This document shows, piece after piece, positions 56,333-64,000 of a stretch of 64,000 nucleotides of DNA. A program made the position numbers and the translations under genes. The stretch covers positions 51,100 through 115,099 of the forward strand of contig VXPE01000042.1 in assembly GCA_009839745.1 (NCBI GenBank), read 5' to 3'. The stretch comes from Candidatus Poribacteria bacterium (lineage in GTDB: Bacteria > Poribacteria > WGA-4E > WGA-3G). Positions within the stretch are counted from its first letter, which is position 1. Every line of letters starts with the position of its first letter. The notes below the pieces were generated by a model. It saw only the letters and a program-made list of their open reading frames with translations. It was not told the DNA's origin and did no database searches.

Positions 56333-58279
56333 ATGTACAGATTCAGTATCTGGAAAATAGTTTTAATCTTCGGGGTCTTTCTGTTTTCCGTACTATACCT
56401 CATTCCTACCCCGGATAACTTCTACAATCCCTTGTACGGAAACCTACCGCTCTGGATGCAGGAAAAACTTCCACCTTTTGAAGTCACTGAAGACAACGCT
56501 TTGAAGGTAAATCTCGCGGATGTCGAGTATCCTGAAGGCATCAATTTCCAGGACGCAACCTTTGAACTTCAAGATATCTTTCGAGTCCACTTAAGGAAAC
56601 TTGAACTTGAAGAGACGCGTGATTATGAATTTGATACCACTGAAGCACGCGAATTTTATGTGCGGCTCATCTCGGAGCAGGCACGGCAAAACCCACAGGC
56701 AACCCTTGACAATTTGCACCTATACGGCAGTCTCCCAACCGTCCTGCGGCGACTCATACCCGATAACCGATTGAAGTTAGGGTTGGATCTCAAGGGAGGG
56801 GTCCACCTCGTCCTTGAAGTAGATTTGGAGGCCTCCAAAGCAGAACTACTCCGAGAACACACCCACTCGATTCCCGAACGACTTCGCACAGACGATATTT
56901 TGTGCCGAGAGGTTAAACAGATAGAAGGACAAGACACACTAAACGTGTTCGTCGGAATCCCTTCGAGGCTCCGGTCGGATGCTGATGGAAAAACAGAATA
57001 CTTGGAGAAAGCCCAACGTTTTCTCAACGAAGTCGAATTTTTTGAAGAGGCACGGGTCGGAACGGAAACGGAGACGCAGACCACGTATCAGTTAACGCTC
57101 AGCGAACGAGGCATTCAGAGGTATAGCGAGCAGGCGATCGAGCAGGTGCTTATTGTCTTACGAAACCGCGTTGATGCCTTCGGGGTTTCTGAACCCTCTA
57201 TCCGACGAGAGGCGAATCACCCGAGAATCATCGTTGAACTCCCCGGTGCCAAAGACTCCTCGAAGCCATTACAAATCGTTAAGACCATGGGCAGGCTCGA
57301 ATTTAAGCTTGTTAAGAAATCACCGACGGGTGGCAGTTTGTGGAGCGGAACTTCGGATACACCGATACCCGATAATATCCCCGATGATAGTGAAGTCCGC
57401 TATCACTACGAGACCGGCAACTGGTACGTGCTTGAAAGCCCTGTTCTCCTGAGTGGTGACCGCATCAACGATGCTGGACCCTCTACAGGCAGAACCAGTT
57501 TTGACATTGTCGTATCAATGAGTTTTGATAGTGTCGGCAGACGTAAATTCGCGCAGGTCACAGGGGACCATATTGGAGAGCATTTGGCGATTCTGCTTGA
57601 TGGTAGAGTGCAATCTGCACCTGTCATCCAGGATCAGATTATTGGAAACGCTATTATTCAAGGAAATTTCACCTATGAGGAGGCGAGTTACCTTTCCAAT
57701 ATCCTGAAAGCCGGAGCGTTTCCGGTGGGTGTTCAGATCGCTGAGGAACGCACTGTCGGTCCCACGCTTGGGCAGGAATCCATCAACGACGGTGTGCTTG
57801 CTGCACTCATCGGCTTGGGCGGGGTTCTCATTTTCATGGTGATTTACTACCGTTTATCTGGAATTGTTGCTATTACTGCGCTGGTCTTTAATATGCTCAT
57901 CATCCTTGGGGCATTGGCGGGCTTCGGTGCGGCCTTAACCCTCCCGGGTATTGCTGGGCTTGTTCTGACGATCGGTATGTCTGTTGATGCAAATGTGCTA
58001 ATCTTCGAGCGAATTCGAGAAGAATTGCGAACCGGCAAAACCGTCTGGTCGGCTATCACAAACGGCTATCAACGGGCATTTATAACAATTTTAGATGCCA
58101 ATCTTACGACCTTCTTTACCGCCCTGGTCCTCTATCATTTCGGGACGGGTCCGATTAAAGGGTTTGCGGTAACGCTCGGTATCGGTATTCTCGCGAGTAT
58201 GTTCACGGCGATTATTGTTACACGTGAGATATACGGTTTGACTATTGGAAATAGAGACGTGCAGAAACTCAGCATTTAA
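56333..58279 (+). CDS. secD: Protein translocase subunit SecD
   Basis: The 648-residue inner-membrane protein uses the proton gradient to pull exported proteins through SecYEG. It has an N-terminal helix, LKLGLDLKGGVHLVLEVD near residue 145, the large periplasmic region and then six helices with the NDGVLAALIGLGGVLIF and GMSVDANVLIFERIREEL motifs. The start has AAGGA within a repeat. The secF gene follows after 22 bp with the same SD block. Confidence 0.96.
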   Translation: MYRFSIWKIVLIFGVFLFSVLYLIPTPDNFYNPLYGNLPLWMQEKLPPFEVTEDNALKVNLADVEYPEGINFQDATFELQDIFRVHLRKLELEETRDYEFDTTEAREFYVRLISEQARQNPQATLDNLHLYGSLPTVLRRLIPDNRLKLGLDLKGGVHLVLEVDLEASKAELLREHTHSIPERLRTDDILCREVKQIEGQDTLNVFVGIPSRLRSDADGKTEYLEKAQRFLNEVEFFEEARVGTETETQTTYQLTLSERGIQRYSEQAIEQVLIVLRNRVDAFGVSEPSIRREANHPRIIVELPGAKDSSKPLQIVKTMGRLEFKLVKKSPTGGSLWSGTSDTPIPDNIPDDSEVRYHYETGNWYVLESPVLLSGDRINDAGPSTGRTSFDIVVSMSFDSVGRRKFAQVTGDHIGEHLAILLDGRVQSAPVIQDQIIGNAIIQGNFTYEEASYLSNILKAGAFPVGVQIAEERTVGPTLGQESINDGVLAALIGLGGVLIFMVIYYRLSGIVAITALVFNMLIILGALAGFGAALTLPGIAGLVLTIGMSVDANVLIFERIREELRTGKTVWSAITNGYQRAFITILDANLTTFFTALVLYHFGTGPIKGFAVTLGIGILASMFTAIIVTREIYGLTIGNRDVQKLSI

Positions 58280-58301
58280 TCTGCAAGGAATAATTAAAAA
58301 T

Positions 58302-59225
58302 ATGGAATTACTTAAAAATACAAACTTTGATTTTATCAGCAAACATCGAACGGGATTTGTCTTCTCAGCGGTAATCATTGCTATCGGTTTGATTTTCCTC
58401 GTGATTCATCAAGGACCCAATTTCGGAATTGATTTCCGGGGGGGCGTTAAGATCCAAGCCAAATTCAACAGGGCAGTCACTGAAACCGAGTTGCAAGCCA
58501 AACTCACTGAAATCGGCTATGAACGTGCCACAATTCAGATAGATGCGAGCAAAAATGAAGCATTCGTTTCTATGGGACATCGTCCTGAATTTCAGGGACA
58601 AGGCACAAGTGTCGGCAGAATTCTCACAGATGCCCTACTTGAGGGTGGAGATGGTTGGCATGCACTTGCTGGCGGAGTTAATATCTCTGAAGTTGGACCG
58701 AGTGTCGGACGCGACCTTAAATTGGCGGCACTCTGGTCAGTGCTTGGCGCGATTGCGATTTTGTTAATATATATCTCTTGGCGATTTGAGTTCCGTTTTG
58801 CCATCGGTGCAATCGCCGCGCTTGTCCACGATGTCCTTATTACCTTGGGTGTCTTTGCCGTCCTTTCAAAAGAAATTAATCTACCAACTGTTGCCGCATT
58901 CCTCACGATTATTGGCTATTCGCTCAACGATACAATCGTGGTATTTGACCGAATTCGGGAAAATACACAAACCTTACGTGGTACTGACTACATTGCGGTT
59001 TTGAACAGAAGCATCAATCAGTCGCTGAGTCGAACGGTTATTACGTCTTTGACCACGTTGTTTGTTGTTCTGGTTATCTTCCTCATCACGGGTTCGGGCG
59101 AGGAGATTAACACGTTCGCCTTGGCACTCATCGTCGGTATACTGGTAGGGACCTACTCTTCAGTCTTCATCGCAAGTCCAATCCTGTATCTCTGGAATCG
59201 CGGACGCCCGCAAGAGGCTTCATGA
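58302..59225 (+). CDS. secF: Protein translocase subunit SecF
   Basis: From ATG 58302 the protein has 307 residues. An AAGGA block like that of secD sits 12 bp upstream. It has GIDFRGGVKIQAKF near residue 43, VGPSVGRDL, and GYSLNDTIVVFDRIREN in the fourth helix region. It works with SecD in protein export. The gene's last bases overlap the next reading frame (ATGA). Confidence 0.96.
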   Translation: MELLKNTNFDFISKHRTGFVFSAVIIAIGLIFLVIHQGPNFGIDFRGGVKIQAKFNRAVTETELQAKLTEIGYERATIQIDASKNEAFVSMGHRPEFQGQGTSVGRILTDALLEGGDGWHALAGGVNISEVGPSVGRDLKLAALWSVLGAIAILLIYISWRFEFRFAIGAIAALVHDVLITLGVFAVLSKEINLPTVAAFLTIIGYSLNDTIVVFDRIRENTQTLRGTDYIAVLNRSINQSLSRTVITSLTTLFVVLVIFLITGSGEEINTFALALIVGILVGTYSSVFIASPILYLWNRGRPQEAS

Positions 59226-59594
59226 AGATATTGGTTTTGAGTCCTTATACAACAAGGCAAAAATATAAGCCCGATAATCTCCTTCGGAGTGAAGACTGCA
59301 GTTCGCCTGAGCATCTTGAGCGGCGCATAAAAGAATTATGTGGTTACAACGCTGAGGGTTGGTATCATGAAGATAGGGACTACAGCGCGCCCGCTGGGGA
59401 GCTGTTCACGGGACCTTTGAATACCCAATTACGGGCAGGCTTGAAACAAATAAAGTCTTCGCACCACAAATTAGGCACTGAAAGGGGTTGTGTTGAGACG
59501 GCTGTGTGAAGCCGCTTGTCGTGATGGCTTCGATGTGTTTGAGCAAGTCAAACAAGATCCTCAGCAGTTACTGGAAATCGTACATAGGTCGTAA
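59222..59594 (+). pseudogene. Decayed DUF6884-like gene
   Basis: The first frame (MKILVLSPYTTRQKYKPDN, then SSPEHLERRIKELCGYNAEG and FTGPLNTQLRAGLKQI) looks like the start of a DUF6884-type protein. It stops near 59509. Another frame then reads LCEAACRDGFDVFEQVKQ and ends at 59594, as a C-terminal tail would. The middle seems deleted. The frame overlaps the end of secF by four bases. Confidence 0.45.
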
Positions 59595-59624
59595 AAAAGG
59601 GATGTTGTAAAAGGACAAAAGAAG

Positions 59625-61061
59625 ATGAGTCTTCCAATACCTGTTACCAATGGCAGTTCACGCCGCATTATCGGCGAATCCGCACCGATGCAGGCGGTTT
59701 TGCGCCAAGTCGCGCAGGTCTCGCCGACGAAAGCGACTGTCCTGATCACGGGTGAAACGGGTGTTGGCAAAGATGTCATCGCAGAGGCGATCCACGAAAG
59801 GAGTCCCCGTAAAAACCGATCCTTCAAAGCCGTCAACTGCGGCGCGTTTTACCAAGACCTCCTTCAAAGTGAACTCTTCGGTCACGAGAGAGGATCTTTT
59901 ACGGGAGCAACCAGCCAACGTCGCGGTGTGTTTGAACAAGCCAACGGCGGCACGCTGTTTTTGGATGAGGTCGGCGAAATGTCGCCTGAAGTGCAGGTGA
60001 AATTCCTGCGGGTCCTTGAGACACAGGAATTCACACGGCTCGGTGGCGAAAAAAATATTAAAGTGGATGTCCGAATTATCGCCGCCACGAATATTGACCT
60101 TGTGACATCGGTGAGACAAAAGAAATTTAGACAAGACCTCTACTACCGATTGAACCTCTTTCGTATACAGATTCCACCCCTGCGCGCTCGGCGCGAAGAT
60201 ATCCCGCTTTTCGTCTCCGCGTTCGTCTCTGAATTGAGCGCGGAACACGGTAAACCCATTACCGGCATAACCCAACAGGCACTCAATTATCTCCAAAATG
60301 CTGACTGGTTCGGCAATGTTCGTGAACTGAGGAATGCCATAGAAACCGCTATTATTCTGTCCACTACCGAGGAGTTACAATTGAACGATTTCCCATCGGA
60401 CTCGGAATCTGAGCAGGTTGCTTTACTGCCTGTGCCAGCCTCGGGCACGCAACTCGTACCTACACAGGTGATTGACACGCCCAATGAAGAATCTGAACTT
60501 CTGAATGTGCCGGGGAGTTCCTTACAGGTTGTTGATACTGCTGGTAGTGCGATCGCAACGGAAAACATAGCGATTTACAAGACGATCCTTGGACTTATTC
60601 TCTCTGCAATCCGTCTGCTTGAGCCAACTGCTGCCACGAGCGATGAGATGCCGTTCCTAATACCGGATGAAGATACCAGCTGGATGCAAATTAGCGAAAC
60701 CGACGACGCTGCGGACGTTCTCAAAAAAGCGTTGGAAATCCTTTCAGCGATAGCCAAAGTGCTTGAGCATCGGGCGCAAAACGGAGTTTTGCCGATAGAG
60801 GCACCTGTGGAACAACGCGGTGGTTCGCAGGTACCAGGTGAGTATCTACCCGTGCTTGATGATGAAGGGGTTATCGGCAGGGTCGGTATGACAATGGCGG
60901 AAATTGAGCGAGTCGCTATCCAAAAGACGCTTGCGGAAGTCGACGGTAACAAAACAGAGGCGGCGAAGATTCTTGATATCGGGGTCCGAACGCTACATCG
61001 GAAATTGGACGCTTACAAACAAGAAACCGACAATTCAGACGATAACCTCAGTCATACGTAG
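59625..61061 (+). CDS. Sigma-54-dependent transcription activator, no receiver
   Basis: The 478-residue protein starts almost directly with the AAA+ domain. It shows Walker A GETGVGKD near residue 46, the sigma-54 contact loop GSFTGA (usually GAFTGA), Walker B GGTLFLDEVGE and R-finger region FRQDLYYRLN. A linker of about 150 residues follows, then a Fis-type HTH with GNKTEAAKILDIGVRTLHRK. No receiver or sensor domain is present, so control must be by another protein or by level. It may regulate genes with -24/-12 promoters. It is 28 bp downstream of the decayed gene. Confidence 0.92.
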   Translation: MSLPIPVTNGSSRRIIGESAPMQAVLRQVAQVSPTKATVLITGETGVGKDVIAEAIHERSPRKNRSFKAVNCGAFYQDLLQSELFGHERGSFTGATSQRRGVFEQANGGTLFLDEVGEMSPEVQVKFLRVLETQEFTRLGGEKNIKVDVRIIAATNIDLVTSVRQKKFRQDLYYRLNLFRIQIPPLRARREDIPLFVSAFVSELSAEHGKPITGITQQALNYLQNADWFGNVRELRNAIETAIILSTTEELQLNDFPSDSESEQVALLPVPASGTQLVPTQVIDTPNEESELLNVPGSSLQVVDTAGSAIATENIAIYKTILGLILSAIRLLEPTAATSDEMPFLIPDEDTSWMQISETDDAADVLKKALEILSAIAKVLEHRAQNGVLPIEAPVEQRGGSQVPGEYLPVLDDEGVIGRVGMTMAEIERVAIQKTLAEVDGNKTEAAKILDIGVRTLHRKLDAYKQETDNSDDNLSHT

Positions 61062-61234
61062 CACTCGCAAGGCATAAATAAGTTCTCAAAATGTTACACT
61101 TTCCACCAAATTATTTTTTCTTTAACGGTGAAAACAAGAAAAAGGACTATAAACCCTTACGGTTAACCTAAGTTGCCATCTTTGTAGCATAACCTGTTAG
61201 GTTGTGCATGTGGAACGCAAACTGAAAGTTTACG

Positions 61235-62869
61235 CTACAAAAAGTGGGGCCCCGAAGGTGGTTCTGGCATCACAGGAATGATGTAACTCCGAACCGTTAA
61301 ACCCGCTACTGTTTCCGTCTCTACTCGCGGTTCCGGGTCCTGTCGATGGTCAAAAACAACGTAGTATCCTTCTGTTATTCCTTCAGATCTGAGATAGGCT
61401 GCGAGCTGCTTCTTGCCTGCTTGATAACGCCTATCCCCTCTCCAAATTTTTGTTTCTACGATATATTTCTCTTGGTTATGGATAATAATGATGTCCATCC
61501 GTCCTCTGCCGGTTTGCACTTCAATATGCATAAAACCACCGACGATTTTAACAAACTGATCAAGATAGGCGAGCAGGAGATGTCTGCCAACCGATTCTTG
61601 GGGCGTATCGGGGACCTGTAAAATTTGGAACCCGACACGGACGATGAAATCTCGAAAGTTGTCCAGCAACGCTGCCATATCAAGCTGTCCTGCAGATGTG
61701 AGATAATCCTGAAAGCCCTCCTGAGTACTTTCAGGAAGGTACTCGCTCTCTAATCCATTCACGACAGGCTTGAACGCTTGCAGGATACAATATAGATAAA
61801 TCGGATTAACAATTTCACACATACCGTCCTCACCTCTGGCAATGACCCCGTACGTGGCAAGTTCATTTATAACGTCACTCCGTAGATTGAAATCAACACC
61901 TTCCTCGTGTGCCATAATTCGCATCAGCAGATTTTCAAAATGCGGGTTTCTTTTGATATTGGTAAGTAGATGTGTGAAGTTAGCGTTATCTTCCGCCAGG
62001 AGCTCCGTGTGTGCCTCTGAAAAGTGTGCCATAGTAATCGGCTCAGTTTTGGGAATGTCCAGTTCTTCTGTGAGAATCTGTGCGAATCGGTTGACAAGGA
62101 CGGGTTGTCCGGCAGTCTGTTTATGAATAGCTGCGATAACTTCGGGGACAAAGGATTGTCCGACTTCGTCTGTATATTGTCCAAGCAGTTCCTGCACCTG
62201 TTCGAGGGTGAAGTTGGGTAGATGGAACTCGTCTTGGATATTGAACGGGGAGATAGACCGGTCATAGTTGAGTTGTGCGATACTTTTAACGCCAATGATA
62301 CCGACACTGTGCGGACATCGGGGCTTCCCAGCAATGTAGATATGACGGAGGGTATGAAGAAAATCGCTTACGGCAACTTGTGGAATACCATCAAACTCGT
62401 CGATAACAAGCACAACCTGTTGATTCCCAAGAAAACGCGCGAACCGTTTAAAGAACGACAGCATTGAGAGATGATCTGTTAACGTAGTGTCTTCCAGAAA
62501 TTGATGTAAAGCCTCAGACGGCATAGCACCGCGTTTCTGGAAAACTGTCTCTACTTCTTCCCGGATCTGTTCATAGAGATGCCCATAGAACGCAGATAAG
62601 GCGAGGTTTTTATAAATATCAAAATTCAGTTGGATCGGGAAGTAAGGTAAGTCTGAAGCGGATTTCGGGTGAGCGGTAGCAGCGTTACCGACCGCGAGCG
62701 TTTCCAACGCAGCCTGAAAGAAAGTGGTCTTACCTGTTTGGCGCGGTGCGAACAGGACAATATATTTACCTTCTTCAACGCGTTCGATGAAATCGGCGAT
62801 CTCCTCGGTCCGCGCAACAACGTAGTGCTCTTGAGGATTGACGGGACCGTGTGTTCCAAAACGTCTCAT
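61235..62869 (-). CDS. AAA-like ATPase with C-terminal PD-(D/E)XK domain
   Basis: The 544-residue protein has Walker A FAPRQTGKTTFF near residue 40 and Walker B VVLVIDEFDGIPQ in an AAA_35/AAA-ATPase_like fold. Its C-terminal part reads GRGRMDIIIIHNQEKYIVETKIW, a PD-(D/E)XK nuclease core with Asp and Glu-x-Lys. Such proteins are common in gut and marine bacteria and their role is not known; a link to mobile DNA or defence is a guess. The SD (AAAAGGAGAGAAA) is strong. Confidence 0.8.
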   Translation of the reverse strand: MRRFGTHGPVNPQEHYVVARTEEIADFIERVEEGKYIVLFAPRQTGKTTFFQAALETLAVGNAATAHPKSASDLPYFPIQLNFDIYKNLALSAFYGHLYEQIREEVETVFQKRGAMPSEALHQFLEDTTLTDHLSMLSFFKRFARFLGNQQVVLVIDEFDGIPQVAVSDFLHTLRHIYIAGKPRCPHSVGIIGVKSIAQLNYDRSISPFNIQDEFHLPNFTLEQVQELLGQYTDEVGQSFVPEVIAAIHKQTAGQPVLVNRFAQILTEELDIPKTEPITMAHFSEAHTELLAEDNANFTHLLTNIKRNPHFENLLMRIMAHEEGVDFNLRSDVINELATYGVIARGEDGMCEIVNPIYLYCILQAFKPVVNGLESEYLPESTQEGFQDYLTSAGQLDMAALLDNFRDFIVRVGFQILQVPDTPQESVGRHLLLAYLDQFVKIVGGFMHIEVQTGRGRMDIIIIHNQEKYIVETKIWRGDRRYQAGKKQLAAYLRSEGITEGYYVVFDHRQDPEPRVETETVAGLTVRSYIIPVMPEPPSGPHFL

Positions 62870-63206
62870 TTTCTCTCCTTTTCGCTAAACCCCTGGTACT
62901 TGATTGTATCATATCGGGTCGATGCGGTCAACGCCAAATATCCACAATTCAATGAATAGGCGGATTCTTCTATGTTGCAAAATTATGCACCCTATTCAGC
63001 CGAAAATTGTGTCTTTAACTTATGAGAGGTCTTAAGTATTACGTTTATTTGTTCAAATTACAAGATGATCTTAGGAGAGAAACTTTATGGGAACGATGAG
63101 ATTGTTATACCATTTCTGATTGAAATTGTAGCATAAACTTTTAGAAATGGTACAATACCAAGTGAGTAAATTGCGATATTTTTTGGTGCTTTTAAAGGGA
63201 TATCCT
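62870..63206. other. Intergenic stretch with an inverted repeat
   Basis: No gene is visible. TACCATTTCT (63108-63117) and AGAAATGGTA (63143-63152) form a 10-bp inverted repeat with a 25-bp gap. A very short frame after TTAGGAGAGAAACTTT codes for only ten residues and is probably chance. Confidence 0.4.
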
Positions 63207-63677
63207 ATGAAATATAAATTTCTTTTTCTTTTTTATCTTTTTAGCGAGATAGTGTTGTACACGAGTATTTGCCCTATTGTATGGGGAGTTCCACCTACAA
63301 CCCCAAAAATTGTATTTGCATCGCGAAAAAATGGTAATCTGGATATTTACACAATGAATCCTGATGGGAGGGAACAGATTCAACTAACTCAGCATCGCTC
63401 AATAGATGCCAATCCCAAATGGTCACCGACCGGAGAGCATATTATTTTTTCATCGGATCGAGATGGTGTTCTAGATTTGTACCTGATGAGGGCTGACGGA
63501 GAAAATGTCCAACGCTTCTTCGCTAAATCAGCATATAGACGTACTCCGACTTGGGCACCAGATGGAAAATGGATCGCTTATAGTCGCTGGAAACATGGTA
63601 AGTTCTCTATCTACATCGCTTCAACGGACAGTGATAGCACCCAACGCCTAAAGGCGTGGGAAACCTCGGTTTCATAG
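63207..63677 (+). pseudogene. TolB/PD40-type protein, cut by IS insertion
   Basis: From ATG 63207 there is a signal peptide (FLFLFYLFSEIVLYTSIC) and at least three WD40-like units, such as KNGNLDIYTMNPDGREQIQL, NPKWSPTGEHIIFSSDRDG and TPTWAPDGKWIAYSR. These are PD40 repeats as in TolB. The frame breaks near 63636, where an IS605-type end hairpin starts; the last residues (STQRLKAWETSVS) are IS-derived or close to the joint. The rest of the gene is missing here. Confidence 0.75.
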
Positions 63678-64000
63678 ACAGTGCGGTTTCCTTGAAAAGT
63701 CGACCGTCTTATTCCGTCTCCACCCGCGGGCGTTTCCCTATAGGTTTCTACAGGCATATCGTCAGGTGACGGCTATCCCTGCCCGCAAAATGTTTATCGC
63801 AGCGTTTATATCCCTGTCGTGGTGAGAACCACATTCAGGACACGTCCACTGCCTATCGTTGAGAGTTAGGTTTTCGTTATGAAATCCGCAGTTGCTACAC
63901 GGTTTCGTTGTCGCTGTCCATTGACCCACTTGGAGCAACTTACGCCCATGTTTTTGACACTTATATTTCAATATTTGAACAAACTGGTAGAATCCAAGGT
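63636..64000 (-). mobile_element. IS200/IS605-type element, partial
   Basis: The hairpin CCCAACGCCTAAAGGCGTGGG (ACGCC and GGCGT arms; 63640-63660) is typical of the ends of IS200/IS605 elements. A tnpB end follows about 100 bp inside. The other end lies beyond base 64000. The outer border near 63636 is approximate. Confidence 0.75.
63762..64000 (-). CDS. tnpB: IS605 TnpB (OrfB), C-terminal part
   Basis: The frame is open at 64000 and ends at 63762. It has KPCSNCGFHNENL and WTCPECGSHHDRDINAAINI, the Cys4 zinc ribbon and the DRD(I/V)NAA motif with the last RuvC Asp of TnpB. TnpB is an RNA-guided nuclease of IS605-type elements and is not the transposase itself. The N-terminal part lies outside the window. 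Confidence 0.9.
   Translation of the reverse strand, partial: LGFYQFVQILKYKCQKHGRKLLQVGQWTATTKPCSNCGFHNENLTLNDRQWTCPECGSHHDRDINAAINILRAGIAVT

Noticed and set aside
63120..63206. Earlier start for the TolB-like gene at 63147
   Set aside because: The start at 63207 places the signal peptide at the N-terminus as expected; the upstream part adds an unlikely extension.

Overview
The window looks like chromosomal DNA of an uncultivated, didermic, heterotrophic bacterium. The best guess is Candidatus Poribacteria or a relative within or near the FCB group. That guess rests on the gene mix (type IX secretion proteins, Gfo/Idh and Zn-alcohol dehydrogenases, a GH2 hydrolase, a lone AAA ATPase with a nuclease tail) and on abundant short dispersed repeats. 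No 16S rRNA or other decisive marker is present, so the placement is inference.

Layout. 1-7043: a PorV/PorQ-like outer-membrane protein (cut by the window edge) and a very large PorU-like C25 protein, both on the minus strand. 7285-15016: a quinone oxidoreductase, a HepT-like protein, a lipoprotein, a BNR-repeat protein, an M30-like metalloprotease and a TPR protein. 15185-24362: the replication-origin block on the minus strand, gyrA, gyrB, dciA, recF, a striking oriC and dnaA; dnaN is missing from its usual place. 24817-26455: rpmH, divergent from dnaA, then ispH. 26483-27801: a junk or transfer island with a broken HTH gene, a lasso-peptide-type protease (B2), a truncated asparagine-synthase-like gene and a 203-bp inverted-repeat element. 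27892-37892: a plus-strand envelope cluster of polytopic membrane proteins, a CXXCH protein, two ABC-2 permeases, a GT39-type glycosyltransferase, a flippase-like protein, a frameshifted GspC-like gene and an ECF sigma factor. 37945-50183: hisC, a 2-hydroxyacid dehydrogenase, a GH2 enzyme and the giant sprA, all on the minus strand. 50457-55946: a LamG protein, a Gfo/Idh oxidoreductase, ribulose-phosphate epimerase, two Zn-dehydrogenases and apt, all on the plus strand. 55958-61061: tRNA-Arg(CCT), secD, secF, a decayed gene and a sigma-54 activator. 61235-64000: an AAA ATPase, then a TolB-like gene cut by an IS605-type element.

How it fits together. SecDF supports export across the inner membrane. 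PorU, PorV-like and SprA are parts of a type IX outer-membrane export machine; PorU itself carries a C-terminal sorting-type domain. The Gfo/Idh, Rpe and dehydrogenase genes and the GH2 gene point to use of complex sugars.

The most unusual signals are not single genes. One is a set of short palindromes lying in frame inside conserved proteins (HisC, IspH, PorU, SprA, GH2) and also between genes. Another is a repeat family whose end supplies the Shine-Dalgarno sequence of secD, secF and sprA. The third is an oriC with twelve perfect DnaA boxes in 11-bp-phased arrays next to five TAG triplets.
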